64,000 bases of DNA from a virus. The notes beneath the pieces are model-generated. The model was not told the origin of the DNA, ran no database searches, and saw only the letters and a program-made list of their open reading frames with translations. A program made the translations under genes and the position numbers. Of the stretch, positions 49,592 through 58,801 are shown piece by piece. The stretch is taken from IMG/VR virus record IMGVR_UViG_3300044730_000313, positions 49,704-113,703 of that record; one strand, given 5' to 3'. The stretch's first letter is position 1. Each line of letters begins with the position of its first letter.

Positions 49592-51915
49592 TTTTAGAAA
49601 AACAGAAAGAATCAATGGTTCACCAAGAGGGTGAATCACAAGAATCGATTGGAATGTCCCTTGACCTAGACTCAGCACAGATTTTGATGCAGATGTTGAG
49701 TAAGAACTTGTATTCAGATGATATTGGTTCTACTATCAGGGAGTGTGCATCTAATGCACTAGATTCTCACCGCAGGGCTGGTGTTGATAAGCCTATTGTG
49801 GTGTCTCTATCTATCAACAAAGAGGATAATTATGAGTTCTCCGTGGAGGACTTTGGTACAGGACTAGATGCTGAAGACGTAAAGAATATTATCAGCAAGT
49901 ATGGTAAGTCTACCAAGCGTAACAGCGCTACAGAACTAGGTATGATGGGGCTAGGTTTCAAAGCTCCGCTAGCGTACACATCCAGTTTCTATTTTGTCTG
50001 TCGTAAGGATGGAATGGAACGTAAGTATATGATGTACGAGGGTGAGGATGTCAATACTATTGACCTTCTTTATGAAGCACCCACAGATCAACCTAATGGT
50101 GTCAAGGTGATTGTACCTCTTAAACCCTATGACAAGCACACCTTTATTCGTAAGATTAAAGAGCAGCTTGCATATTTTGAGAGCGTTTACTTTGATGTAC
50201 CAGAAATACATAATGACTTTGTAATTACACGCCATGAATTCTTCCAATTTTCGGAACTTGCTAGTAATAATTATCTGCATATCTGTCTGGATAATGTCTA
50301 TTATCCTATTGACTTTGATAAACTGGGCATCGATTCGATTTATCTTCCAGTGGCTCTTAGATTTAGTTTGACAGATGGTATATTTCCCACTCCTAACAGG
50401 GAATCCATCCGATATACACAAGAGGCCAAGGCTGTGATTCTCAAGCGTTTACAACAAGCTTCTAACTATTTCATTGAGAAATACAATGAGACGGTGAAGG
50501 AAACTGCAGATTTGAAGACTATCATTGACTATTTTGATAGTGATAATCGCTATCTAAAGATGGGTAAGTCTAGTTGGAACGTAAATCCTCTGTCTAAGTT
50601 TGCTACAATAGACATTGCAGCTCCTAAACTCAAGGGTATCAATCTACTTGATATGCAACAGTTGGTGAGACTGCAGGAGTATATGCTTGGTGAGTATGAT
50701 GCTAAGTTCTATGTGAATGGTAAAACCATGAGGGAAGCTAAACGCTATTATGGAGCAACATCTATCAAAAAGCTCAGCCACACAGTGTATGTATATGAAG
50801 GAGATAAGATTTCTGGACTCAAGAAAGACTATCTGAAAAGCATACAGCCTGACAAGTATACAGACAGTCTGATTGTAAGAAAATCTAGGAGTTTTCCCTT
50901 ACGCAGCAAGAATGGTAGAGGTGATTATGACAATTATTACACTATGCTCAAGCTGGGTAAGCATCCAAAGAGTGAGTGGAGACAAAGGATTCAGGAGTTT
51001 CAATCCATCATAAATGGCTATACCAGCCAATTTGTGAACATTGATACTATGGATGTGCCACAAAGCTTTATTGATGCTAGGAAGAAACAGCGTATCACCA
51101 CTGGTCAAATCAAGGGTACAGGTGCTGCTAGTGGTCCCCGTAGAGTGAAGCTAAAAGGCGAGATGATATGTAAGCAAGCTACAGAACTAGAGCGCTGGGT
51201 AGATAACAAGAACTGTAAGTGGGTTAGTAAGACCTATGATATGGCTAAGTTCCACCAGAATCCGTTTCTCCTCATCTATGGTAAGCAGGAGGATATGGAT
51301 AAGATGGATAAGTGGTTCAGGCCTACAAGAAGTCTTAAGATTGAACTAGCAGTTCTTAGTGAGCGTGAAATCAAGCTCGTAGAGAAGATAGAATTACATA
51401 ACCTAATGTCATTTAGTAAATTTATGGAAGGAAAGAATAAAAAGTTCCAACGGATAGCAACAGCATGCTTTATTGATAAGCTTACAGATGATTACAAATA
51501 TGTATTCCGTAATGTAGAAGCACTTCGACCTATTTCTACAGATCTGCATGACAAAGTGGTAAGTCTTGCTAATTATAGAAATGTTAATTTCAGAAGCCTG
51601 AATGATGACATAAGAGACACCATTATAGAACATGCAAAAGAGAATAAAGCATTTGATCTATCTATGTATTCCACTGTTGTAGAAATAGAGACTATTTGCA
51701 AGAAGCTTCCGTTCCTAGATGCAATGATGAGCAACATTCGTTATTATGGAGATGTGGATGATGATAAACCACTACTCACAGCTCTCAAGGATCTATTCAA
51801 ATACCACAAGCATAGAATAGATTGGAAGAACTACAGAATACGCTTCAATGAAGATCTCCCTTTGGAGGACACGCTAACAACGGAAACTGTTGAACAATTG
51901 GTACAACAAGATTAA
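49588..51915 (+). CDS. rIIA-like GHKL ATPase
   Basis: A 775-residue protein. The N-terminal ~200 residues carry the GHKL/HSP90-type ATP site: N-box RECASNALDSH (about 51-61), G1 DFGTGL (about 87), G2 GMMGLGFKAP (about 118-127). The long C-terminal part is mixed. T4 rIIA has this domain order, and the pair rIIA/rIIB influences lysis timing and exclusion. The next gene is an rIIB-like protein, which strongly supports the call. A terminator follows directly. Confidence 0.8.
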   Translation: MILEKQKESMVHQEGESQESIGMSLDLDSAQILMQMLSKNLYSDDIGSTIRECASNALDSHRRAGVDKPIVVSLSINKEDNYEFSVEDFGTGLDAEDVKNIISKYGKSTKRNSATELGMMGLGFKAPLAYTSSFYFVCRKDGMERKYMMYEGEDVNTIDLLYEAPTDQPNGVKVIVPLKPYDKHTFIRKIKEQLAYFESVYFDVPEIHNDFVITRHEFFQFSELASNNYLHICLDNVYYPIDFDKLGIDSIYLPVALRFSLTDGIFPTPNRESIRYTQEAKAVILKRLQQASNYFIEKYNETVKETADLKTIIDYFDSDNRYLKMGKSSWNVNPLSKFATIDIAAPKLKGINLLDMQQLVRLQEYMLGEYDAKFYVNGKTMREAKRYYGATSIKKLSHTVYVYEGDKISGLKKDYLKSIQPDKYTDSLIVRKSRSFPLRSKNGRGDYDNYYTMLKLGKHPKSEWRQRIQEFQSIINGYTSQFVNIDTMDVPQSFIDARKKQRITTGQIKGTGAASGPRRVKLKGEMICKQATELERWVDNKNCKWVSKTYDMAKFHQNPFLLIYGKQEDMDKMDKWFRPTRSLKIELAVLSEREIKLVEKIELHNLMSFSKFMEGKNKKFQRIATACFIDKLTDDYKYVFRNVEALRPISTDLHDKVVSLANYRNVNFRSLNDDIRDTIIEHAKENKAFDLSMYSTVVEIETICKKLPFLDAMMSNIRYYGDVDDDKPLLTALKDLFKYHKHRIDWKNYRIRFNEDLPLEDTLTTETVEQLVQQD

Positions 51916-51919
51916 ACAA

Positions 51920-51946
51920 AAAAGGGGGACTAAAACTCCCCCTTTT
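51920..51946 (+). terminator. Intrinsic terminator between rIIA-like and rIIB-like genes
   Basis: AAAAGGGGGA (51920-51929) pairs perfectly with TCCCCCTTTT (51937-51946), so the U-tract is part of the stem. Read-through probably feeds the rIIB-like gene. Confidence 0.75.
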
Positions 51947-51970
51947 ATTAAACTTTTAAAAAACAATCAA

Positions 51971-53509
51971 ATGAGTATTTTCAGCCTAAACTGGTTCAAA
52001 TCAAGAAAACAACAAGAGATCGATGATCTCAAGCATGACATCAAAGTAAAGGAGTTACAAAGACAACTAGAGAGACTAGATGGTCCTCCAGTTCCTGTAT
52101 TACCACAAAACGTAACTGTATCTTCTAATTATGTGCCCTACAGTTCAATAGTTAATCAGCTGTCTAAGCCTTACAAGAATATCAAATTGGTGAATGACAT
52201 GCTCACTATTGTTCTGAATGACGGGTCTATTATCAGTAAGCCTGGTGCTACTAACGATGACTTTATATATGCTCGTAATGCATCCACAGAGCAACAACTA
52301 CTCAACCTGGTTGCTAATCAGGAGATTGTAGCAGAAAGAAGGAAGGAAGAAGCAGAGCTAGCTAGAACAAGGGCTCTTAGACAAGGTATTGAACAGCTTA
52401 CACAACTAGATGACTTTGAACTAAAAGGTGGTTCTGTCTATCTAACAGGTATTGACCGTTCTCTGCCACAATTATTGGTAGAAGAGTTTGTTGTTATTGC
52501 ATCTAGAAATAAATTCAATCGCTATGCACTAGCTAATGATGAGGAGTTTCAGTCTCTGAAGCGCTTCTTTATGTGGTGCTGTCTGAACCCTCGTGCAGAG
52601 GTGGCAGACAAGCTGTACAACTTCCTGAAGAAGAACGCGTTCAAGATTACCAAGCAGGGCTTCTTTGCAGCGCTCAGAAACGTTGTAACACTACATGGTT
52701 CTCCAGAGCTTGTACAGTTTATATCTAATGCCTACATCAAGGTGAAGGCTGTATGGAAGAAGAGTCCAGACCAATATGAGGTGTACCTTAAGGATGGTGT
52801 TTATTCTTTCATCCATATAGATGATACATACACTACAGAGCTTGTAGATTGTGACTGTCATGATATGGATGAGGATGGTGAGGAGTATTGGTATAGTGGA
52901 AACTGTGATGACTGTGATGAAAACGATCAAAGAGAAGAAACAGTGAAGAGAACTGATCTAGGTGAACTTATTGGTAATCTGACAGAGCTCTATCTGGACC
53001 TGCCTAATAGAAGCGAGAACAGATTTACAGATGCTCACACAAAAACTTTTGACATTCGTGTAGGTAGACCTGTAAACATGGACCCAAAGCTATGTCGTTG
53101 GAATACAGACGATTGTGGTGCTGAGGGTTTACACTTCACTTCTGATGAGATTCACTATGTAGGATGTGGTGACCAGTCTGTGTTAGTCCTCATTAACCCA
53201 ATGAAGGTGGTGGGTATTGGCGAATCCAAGGGCAGATGCTGGGAATATCTTCCTATCATGACTGTTCCTACTGAAGAAGCAACATCTATTTTGCATGATC
53301 TGGACTTTGACACACTGCAGCTTGATGATAGCTATGCTGTTCGTGAGCTAGAGGGTCTGACAGAAAAGGTGAAAGATGGCTTTGTAGCAGAGAGCAAGAA
53401 GCATCAGTTCAACATGCCTCACATATCCACAAGAGACATCGAGAACATCGTTGCATCTTTGGATGAGATGAAGAACGAGATTAGCAAGCGCATCGTTGCT
53501 CTTGATTAA
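51971..53509 (+). CDS. rIIB-like protein
   Basis: A 512-residue protein from the ATG at 51971. The in-frame extension upstream overlaps the rIIA gene and reads through the terminator, so it is rejected. N-terminal coiled coil (EIDDLKHDIKVKELQRQLERL), then an rIIB-type core: FMWCCLNPRAEVADKLYNFLKKNAFKIT (about 195-225) and late FTDAHTKTFDIRVGRPVNMDP ... EGLHFTS ... GDQSVLVLINPMKVVGIG. That TDxHTxxFDxxxG...GLH pattern is typical of rIIB proteins. An acidic, Cys/Asp-rich insert (DCDCHDMDEDGEEYWYSGNCDDCDE) lies between. It is a partner of the upstream rIIA-like ATPase. Confidence 0.8.
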   Translation: MSIFSLNWFKSRKQQEIDDLKHDIKVKELQRQLERLDGPPVPVLPQNVTVSSNYVPYSSIVNQLSKPYKNIKLVNDMLTIVLNDGSIISKPGATNDDFIYARNASTEQQLLNLVANQEIVAERRKEEAELARTRALRQGIEQLTQLDDFELKGGSVYLTGIDRSLPQLLVEEFVVIASRNKFNRYALANDEEFQSLKRFFMWCCLNPRAEVADKLYNFLKKNAFKITKQGFFAALRNVVTLHGSPELVQFISNAYIKVKAVWKKSPDQYEVYLKDGVYSFIHIDDTYTTELVDCDCHDMDEDGEEYWYSGNCDDCDENDQREETVKRTDLGELIGNLTELYLDLPNRSENRFTDAHTKTFDIRVGRPVNMDPKLCRWNTDDCGAEGLHFTSDEIHYVGCGDQSVLVLINPMKVVGIGESKGRCWEYLPIMTVPTEEATSILHDLDFDTLQLDDSYAVRELEGLTEKVKDGFVAESKKHQFNMPHISTRDIENIVASLDEMKNEISKRIVALD

Positions 53510-53513
53510 TAAA

Positions 53514-53545
53514 TTTGGGGGTGTAACATTTATTTCTTATATTTG
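53514..53545 (+). promoter_or_regulatory. Bacteroidetes-type promoter inside a terminator stem
   Basis: TTTG (53514-53517), 20 bases, TATATTTG (53538-53545), a perfect match to both boxes, 24 bases before the HNH gene ATG. The two boxes flank or lie in the loop of the hairpin at 53517-53556. Confidence 0.75.
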
Positions 53546-53560
53546 TTACACTCCCCTATT
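53517..53560 (+). terminator. Terminator hairpin overlapping the HNH promoter
   Basis: GGGG plus GTGTAAC (53517-53527) pairs with GTTACAC (53545-53551), an unpaired T, and CCCC (53553-53556), followed by TATTTAT. It would end the rIIB-like transcript at the point where the next promoter starts. Confidence 0.65.
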
Positions 53561-53569
53561 TATAACTAT

Positions 53570-53974
53570 ATGACAATCAAGAAGAAACGAAAGCCTAGGA
53601 AACCTAGGGTGGAGAGACCAAGGAATGCTGGCACAATGACTGAATCAGCATTCTGGTCCTTTATTCGCAGTGCTCTTAGGCAGAAGAGCAGATGGTGGAA
53701 ACCTATATTGCAATGCAAACTGGAAGCCCGTAGAGCCTACAAAGGTCCTAATAAGAGGCAGAAATTTGAATACCAATGCAAACAATGCGAGAAATGGTTC
53801 CAAGAAAAGAAAATCAATGTTGATCACATTCATCCAGCAGGCAGTCTCAACTGTGCAGCAGACCTCCCAGGATTTGTAGAACGCTTGTTCTGTGAAAAGG
53901 AGAATCTGCAGGTGCTGTGTGAGAAATGTCATGATGAAAAAACTAAACAAGAAAAACTATGTCAGAAGAAGTAA
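53570..53974 (+). CDS. HNH endonuclease
   Basis: A 134-residue protein. A basic N-terminus (KKKRKPRKPRVERPR) is followed by QCKQCEKW (CxxC zinc pair), KINVDHIHPAGSL (DH of the HNH motif, about 80-92), ENLQVLCEKCHDEKT (Asn, CxxCH). All HNH residues are present. Possible roles are a homing-like or packaging-associated nuclease or a DNA-repair nuclease. It has its own promoter, unlike most of the small genes. The ATG at 53570 is preferred to a TTG 27 bases upstream that lies in the promoter. Confidence 0.8.
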   Translation: MTIKKKRKPRKPRVERPRNAGTMTESAFWSFIRSALRQKSRWWKPILQCKLEARRAYKGPNKRQKFEYQCKQCEKWFQEKKINVDHIHPAGSLNCAADLPGFVERLFCEKENLQVLCEKCHDEKTKQEKLCQKK

Positions 53975-54240
53975 ACCAGATTATCATTAACAGAGAACCC
54001 TCTTTTACAGAGGTGTGGCATGAAGGCTATATAGAATCCAAAGGAGAACGCCATTACTTTTGGCTTATTGATCCTCAAGGTGTAGACCCAAGAGGTAATG
54101 AATATGCACCAGAGGTGAGATGGTTCTTTGCCCGTGTACCCAGAGAGGTGAGGGTGATGTACAATTCTATTATTGAAGCTTTTAAACAAACACAGAAAGA
54201 TGATAGTGCAGACAGTGCACGAGATCCTAAATCCCTTTGA
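53959..54240 (+). CDS. Unknown protein
   Basis: A 93-residue protein (MSEEVNQIIINREPSFTEVWHEGYIESKGERHYFWLIDPQGVDPRGNEYAPEVRWFF...). It overlaps the HNH gene by 16 bases and the next gene by 41. Acidic and Tyr/Trp-rich. The function is unknown. Confidence 0.55.
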   Translation: MSEEVNQIIINREPSFTEVWHEGYIESKGERHYFWLIDPQGVDPRGNEYAPEVRWFFARVPREVRVMYNSIIEAFKQTQKDDSADSARDPKSL

Positions 54241-54427
54241 TGTAGAAGTGCGAGAGCTGGGGTATGGAGTGGCTTTGTTTCTTATAACAGGAAGCATACA
54301 TTCCAACCCCCAGTTCATCGTACGTTTCTATCACACAGGGGAACTTAGAACCGTGGACCAAAATGACCTGCGTGTATATGGTAATCCAACAGCAGGTGAA
54401 TCTTTAAAACCAAAAGACAATGATTAA
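54200..54427 (+). CDS. Small unknown protein
   Basis: A 75-residue protein from the ATG at 54200 (MIVQTVHEILNPFDVEVRELGYGVALFLITGS...). An earlier in-frame start would overlap the previous gene further. It overlaps the nuclease gene by eight bases. No domain was recognised. Confidence 0.55.
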   Translation: MIVQTVHEILNPFDVEVRELGYGVALFLITGSIHSNPQFIVRFYHTGELRTVDQNDLRVYGNPTAGESLKPKDND

Positions 54428-55469
54428 AGGACAAGTAAAAACAGAAGCAAACTATCGAGCTAAAGCAATTGATAGTTCGTCCAGCTTGAAGGAATTCAGT
54501 ATGGACAGAAAGAAATATTATCGTAAGTATATCCTGGGTGAGAGTGTAGAGGATAAGGACACCCAGGCAGCAACAATTGGTAGAGTGGTAGAAACACTAC
54601 TACTAGAGCCAGAGCTCTTTGATGAGAAGTTTTATATGTCAGCTTGTGCAACTGCTCCAACATCTTTGATGCTAGCATTTGTAGAAGGCTTGTATAAGTT
54701 TACTAAAGAAGCCACAGATGATGATGGTAATGTAACCAGAAGCTTTGAAGACATATCTAAAGACGCATATGCAGAGTCTGGGTTCAAGATTAAATATGAC
54801 GCTGTAATTAGCAAGTTTGTAGGAAGTGATGCAGAAATCTATTACAATGAAATCCGTAAGGTGAGAAGTCAAAATCTGACAGTTGTCACTACAGAGGATG
54901 TCACTAATGCTGAAAAGATTGTAGAAGAGCTGCGTAATAATCCTGTAACCAAAAACGTTGTTAATCTAGTGAGCAGCCCACGCTACACAGTGTATAATCA
55001 GCTGCAGGTGGAGGGATATGTGTTTGATGGTCATGAGTTTAAGAGCATGATGGACAAGGTGGTGGTAGATCACGAAGCATGTACAATTCAGGTGTATGAC
55101 CTGAAGTGCACATGGTCTGTAGAGAACTTCCTAGAGGAGTATTATCTCTATCGCAGAGCGTATATTCAGGCACTGTTGTATTACAAGGCAGCTATTCATT
55201 TTATGAATAACACGGAGGATGTACGAGGCTATCGTGTAGAACCTCCACGTTTTATTGTTTGTGACAGCACCAACTACTACAATCCGTTGATTTATACGCT
55301 TTCTGACAAGGATCTCGAGGATGCATACAATGGCTTCACCCACAAGAATAGAGAATATACGGGTGTAGGCACGCTTATTGCAGACCTAAAATGGGCTCTG
55401 GAGAACAACATCTGGAACATTAGTAGAGAAAACAGTATTAATAACGGACTTGTAAACATTAGAGGATAA
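54420..55469 (+). CDS. PD-(D/E)XK nuclease (RecB/exonuclease VIII type)
   Basis: A 349-residue protein. SSLKEFSMDRKKYYRKYI near residue 20 and IGRVVETLLLEPE near 57 match the N-terminal part of the RecB-type nuclease fold. The catalytic core is FKSMMDKVVVDHEACTIQVYDLKC (about 205-230; Asp and the DxK pair), followed by YRRAYIQALLYYK (YxxQxxxY-type motif). These enzymes degrade or process DNA ends for recombination. It pairs functionally with the RecA and SF2 helicase genes of this arm. Confidence 0.8.
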   Translation: MIKGQVKTEANYRAKAIDSSSSLKEFSMDRKKYYRKYILGESVEDKDTQAATIGRVVETLLLEPELFDEKFYMSACATAPTSLMLAFVEGLYKFTKEATDDDGNVTRSFEDISKDAYAESGFKIKYDAVISKFVGSDAEIYYNEIRKVRSQNLTVVTTEDVTNAEKIVEELRNNPVTKNVVNLVSSPRYTVYNQLQVEGYVFDGHEFKSMMDKVVVDHEACTIQVYDLKCTWSVENFLEEYYLYRRAYIQALLYYKAAIHFMNNTEDVRGYRVEPPRFIVCDSTNYYNPLIYTLSDKDLEDAYNGFTHKNREYTGVGTLIADLKWALENNIWNISRENSINNGLVNIRG

Positions 55470-56023
55470 TGATTGATGTAAAAAAGACAGTTACGAGTAT
55501 ATTTATGGTGCCCACTCTTAAGATACCAAGAGGTGAGCTGCAGGATAATGGGTTTGTTAATGGTTATGTAAGTGATGGAGGCAGAGAGTTGCAGTATGAA
55601 AACTGCATCTATCTGCTATTCCAGCCTAAAAACCTAGATAAGTTCAGAGAATTCTTAGACAACGAGTATGAACGCACCAAAGCCATTATTGATGATTATG
55701 ATTATCAAGAAGGTTTTGTAGTGGTTGTTTATCAACTCGATAACAAGTTCAAGAAAGACTTTGGACTTATTAAAGAAGGTTTGTATTCTCGCACCTCTAA
55801 AGAATTCCAGGCATTGTTTCCTAAAATAATCAAGATAAAGAAGAACGGACTGCAAAAGGATGAAATCAGCTTGCAATACCGTGTCTTTAACAGGACAGAA
55901 GACTTGATTAAGTTTTGGGAGGATAAGCTAGGCGTGGAGTTTGACGATGACCAAGAGGTTTGGCATGCATTCATCCTAGAGGATGAGATTCTTAACATTG
56001 AAAAACTTAAAGAGTATGTTTGA
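55469..56023 (+). CDS. Unknown protein
   Basis: A 184-residue protein (MIDVKKTVTSIFMVPTLKIPRGELQDNGFVNGYVSDGGRELQYENCIYLLF...) with an alpha/beta appearance and a charged C-terminus. It starts one base into the nuclease stop. No family was recognised. Confidence 0.6.
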   Translation: MIDVKKTVTSIFMVPTLKIPRGELQDNGFVNGYVSDGGRELQYENCIYLLFQPKNLDKFREFLDNEYERTKAIIDDYDYQEGFVVVVYQLDNKFKKDFGLIKEGLYSRTSKEFQALFPKIIKIKKNGLQKDEISLQYRVFNRTEDLIKFWEDKLGVEFDDDQEVWHAFILEDEILNIEKLKEYV

Positions 56024-56228
56024 TAATGAAATAGCAGAGGTGCTAAGAAAAACCTATGGAGACGAAAAGTTTCGTATATTCTGCGAGATGCAAGTGACCA
56101 GAAACAAGCTTGCAACAGATGAGCTCAACAGATTAAATGAGTCTGAAGATATGAGCTATGAGCGTTACTTTTGGCAAACTAAATTAGATGAGGTGGCAAG
56201 AAACGAAAAACTAAACAAAAATGGATAA
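56016..56228 (+). CDS. Small helical protein
   Basis: A 70-residue protein from the ATG at 56016 (MFDNEIAEVLRKTYGDEKFRIFCEMQVTRNKLATDELNRLNE...). It overlaps the previous gene by eight bases and the next by eight. The function is unknown. Confidence 0.55.
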   Translation: MFDNEIAEVLRKTYGDEKFRIFCEMQVTRNKLATDELNRLNESEDMSYERYFWQTKLDEVARNEKLNKNG

Positions 56229-56631
56229 ACTACTAGAAACCTATCCTTACGCTACAGATGCTGTAAGGGAATGGTTCATGGGAAAGATGATTGAGTCTTT
56301 CAAAGATCAAAGTGTACCAGCTGAATTTAAAGAATACATGCGTCAGCAGGGGATATCAAACGATAGGTTGTCAAAGATCCTTTCAGATAATCCCAGAGTG
56401 TTGTTTGATGTATTTGATGATAACAATTTGATTATCAACATTGTACATACAGACCAGGGATTTACATGGGATGTTGGAGATGTTAAGAACATACAATACT
56501 ATCCATCTAGAAAGGAAGCAGAACTAGCTGCTGTTGAACGTACCTTTAGTATATTGGATGAAAGATTAAACATTATCATCTCAGAAACCAAAAACAATGA
56601 AGGACAAGATAGTACAACAAGTGGTGAGTAA
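56221..56631 (+). CDS. Unknown protein
   Basis: A 136-residue protein (MDKLLETYPYATDAVREWFMGKMIESFKDQSVPAEFKEYMRQQGISNDRLS...) with a helical N-terminus and a beta middle. It overlaps the MazG-like gene by 35 bases. The function is unknown. Confidence 0.6.
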   Translation: MDKLLETYPYATDAVREWFMGKMIESFKDQSVPAEFKEYMRQQGISNDRLSKILSDNPRVLFDVFDDNNLIINIVHTDQGFTWDVGDVKNIQYYPSRKEAELAAVERTFSILDERLNIIISETKNNEGQDSTTSGE

Positions 56632-56848
56632 ATACACCGAGCGCAGCGATAGAGGTTATCAGAAGTATGGCACCACACTGCAGGAGAATAATAGGGACAT
56701 CTACCTAAAACACCTTCAGGAGGAGCTTATGGATGCTACCCTCTACCTAGAAAAACTTATTACGTTAGAACAGGAGATGAGAATCCTCTGTATAAAGCAT
56801 CTTGATAATAAGGAACTAGGTGAAGCTGTAAGGAAATTAGTTAGTTAG
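56597..56848 (+). CDS. MazG-like small phage protein
   Basis: An 83-residue protein: YTERSDRGYQKYGTTLQENNRDIYLKHLQEELMDATLYLEKLI (about 13-55). The KYGTTL...L..L.EELMDAxxYLE pattern occurs in small phage proteins related to all-alpha NTP pyrophosphatases. It could clean unwanted nucleotides next to the ribonucleotide reductase. The short length leaves catalytic competence unsure. Confidence 0.6.
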   Translation: MKDKIVQQVVSKYTERSDRGYQKYGTTLQENNRDIYLKHLQEELMDATLYLEKLITLEQEMRILCIKHLDNKELGEAVRKLVS

Positions 56849-56872
56849 AATTTTTCCATTCTCTTGGAATTT

Positions 56873-56910
56873 AAGGGGTGGTGATTTAACTTCGCCACCC
56901 CTTATTTTTC
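56873..56910 (+). terminator. Intrinsic terminator before the ribonucleotide reductase
   Basis: AAGGGGTGGTG (56873-56883) pairs with CGCCACCCCTT (56893-56903, one G-U), followed by ATTTTT. Confidence 0.85.
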
Positions 56911-56932
56911 ACCTTTAAAACACGAATTATTT

Positions 56933-58783
56933 ATGGATTTAGGATTGGACGCACTAAGTAAGTTAACAGTTTTTAGTAAGTATGCAAAGTATGTGCCTGA
57001 ATTAAAGCGCAGAGAGACCTGGGAAGAGATTGTAGCCAGGTATGAGAACATGATGGTCAAGAAGTATCCCAAGCTCGAGGACCAGATTAAAGAGGCTTCT
57101 CAGTTCATTTTAAACAAGAAAGTGCTTCCTTCCATGAGAGCCCTGCAGTTTGCAGGACCAGCTGCTGAGGTGAATAACTCAAGGATTTACAACTGTTGCT
57201 ATCTTCCCATAGATAGTATACACAGCTTCAGTGAGACTATGTTCTTGCTGCTGGGCGGTACAGGAGTGGGCTATAGTGTTCAAAAACAACACGTTGCACA
57301 GCTTCCTACCATCACAAAGCCTGGTAAAGCTCGTAACTACCTAATTGAGGACAGCATTATGGGATGGGCAGACGCTGTAAAGGTGCTCATGAAAGCCTAT
57401 CTGGAGGGTGGTTTTACACCTAAATTTGACTTTAGAGCCATTCGTAAGAAGGGTGCTAGGTTGATTACAGCTGGTGGTAAAGCTCCTGGACCAGAACCTT
57501 TAAAGATATGTCTAGCCCATGTACAGGCTGTATTAGACAGGAAGCAGGAAGGAGAATCACTATCTTCGTTAGAGTGCCACGATATTCTGTGTCATATTGC
57601 AAACAGTGTGCTGGCTGGTGGTATTCGTAGATCAGCCATGATTGCCCTGTTTAGCCATGATGATGAGGAAATGATCACCTGTAAGTATGGAAACTGGTGG
57701 GAGACTAACGAACAGCGTGGAAGAGCTAACAACTCTGCTGTGCTCCTAAGAGGTTCTGTTGAGAAAGAGGAGTTTGACAGCCTCTGGAAGCGCATAGAAG
57801 CTTCTGGATCTGGGGAGCCTGGTATCTACTGGACTAATAACCTAGACTGGGGCACCAATCCCTGTTGTGAGATAGCTCTCAGACCCTATCAGTTCTGTAA
57901 CCTATGTGAGGTGAATGTAAGTGATATTGTTAGTCAGGAGGACCTGAATGACCGTGTTACAGCAGCTGCGTTCTTTGGAACTCTGCAGGCTGGATTCACA
58001 GATTTTCACTATCTACGTCCTATATGGTCTAAAACCACCCAGAAGGATGCCCTCCTTGGGATAGGCATGACTGGTATTGGATCAGGGGAAATACTTAAAT
58101 GCAACCTAGCTGCTGCAGCCCGCGTGGCAAAGATGACTAATGCTATCATTAGCGAGAAAATAGGCACTAATGAGGCAGCTCGTGTAACATGTATCAAGCC
58201 TTCTGGTACAACTAGTCTTGTTCTGGGAACAGCATCAGGTATACACGCTTGGCATGCTCCATATTACCTACGCACAATGCGTTTTGGTAAGAATGAGGAC
58301 ATTGCAGCTTATTTGATGGTGAATCACCCTGAACTGTGTGAAGACGATGTACTTAGACCACATGATACTGTATGTGTACGCATTCCTGTTAAGGCACCTG
58401 AAGGATCTATATTCAGAACAGAGAGCCCTATTGACACATTAGAGCGTGTTAAGAAGTTCTCCATCGAGTGGATTAAAGAAGGTCACCTAATAGGAGACAA
58501 CACACATAACGTATCAGCCACCATCTCTCTAAAGGAAGAAGAATGGCCTACAGTAGGTGAGTGGATGTGGAATAACAGAAATCATTATAACGGATTAAGT
58601 GTTCTCCCTTACTGGGGCGGTACATACAAACAAGCTCCTTTTGAGGACATCACAGAAGAAGAATATACAACAAGGCTCAACGCATTACATACACTAGACC
58701 TCACTAAAGTGACAGAATTAGATGACACTGTGGAGTTTGGTCAAGTGGCTGCATGTGCAGGCGGAGCATGTGAAATATCTTAA
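56933..58783 (+). CDS. nrdJ: Adenosylcobalamin-dependent ribonucleotide reductase, class II
   Basis: A 616-residue enzyme that reduces ribonucleotides to deoxyribonucleotides. Early motifs are MRALQFAGPA and SRIYNCCYLPID (about 68-92, containing one redox Cys). NPCCEIALRPYQFCNL (about 307-322) holds the thiyl-radical Cys and Glu. PSGTTSLVLGTASGIHAWHAPYY (about 422-444) is the nucleotide-binding loop. The end CAGGACEIS carries the CxxxxC pair reduced by thioredoxin. The layout fits the monomeric Lactobacillus-type class II enzymes but is shorter. The enzyme needs vitamin B12 from the host and works with or without oxygen. Flanked by terminators, it is transcribed alone, although no consensus promoter was found. 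Confidence 0.85.
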   Translation: MDLGLDALSKLTVFSKYAKYVPELKRRETWEEIVARYENMMVKKYPKLEDQIKEASQFILNKKVLPSMRALQFAGPAAEVNNSRIYNCCYLPIDSIHSFSETMFLLLGGTGVGYSVQKQHVAQLPTITKPGKARNYLIEDSIMGWADAVKVLMKAYLEGGFTPKFDFRAIRKKGARLITAGGKAPGPEPLKICLAHVQAVLDRKQEGESLSSLECHDILCHIANSVLAGGIRRSAMIALFSHDDEEMITCKYGNWWETNEQRGRANNSAVLLRGSVEKEEFDSLWKRIEASGSGEPGIYWTNNLDWGTNPCCEIALRPYQFCNLCEVNVSDIVSQEDLNDRVTAAAFFGTLQAGFTDFHYLRPIWSKTTQKDALLGIGMTGIGSGEILKCNLAAAARVAKMTNAIISEKIGTNEAARVTCIKPSGTTSLVLGTASGIHAWHAPYYLRTMRFGKNEDIAAYLMVNHPELCEDDVLRPHDTVCVRIPVKAPEGSIFRTESPIDTLERVKKFSIEWIKEGHLIGDNTHNVSATISLKEEEWPTVGEWMWNNRNHYNGLSVLPYWGGTYKQAPFEDITEEEYTTRLNALHTLDLTKVTELDDTVEFGQVAACAGGACEIS

Positions 58784-58801
58784 AGATTCGACAGTTAACG
58801 A

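Noticed and set aside
53570-53974. HNH gene as a homing endonuclease inserted in the rII region
   Set aside because: It has its own promoter and terminator boundary and does not interrupt any reading frame; no intron or intein splice signals were seen.
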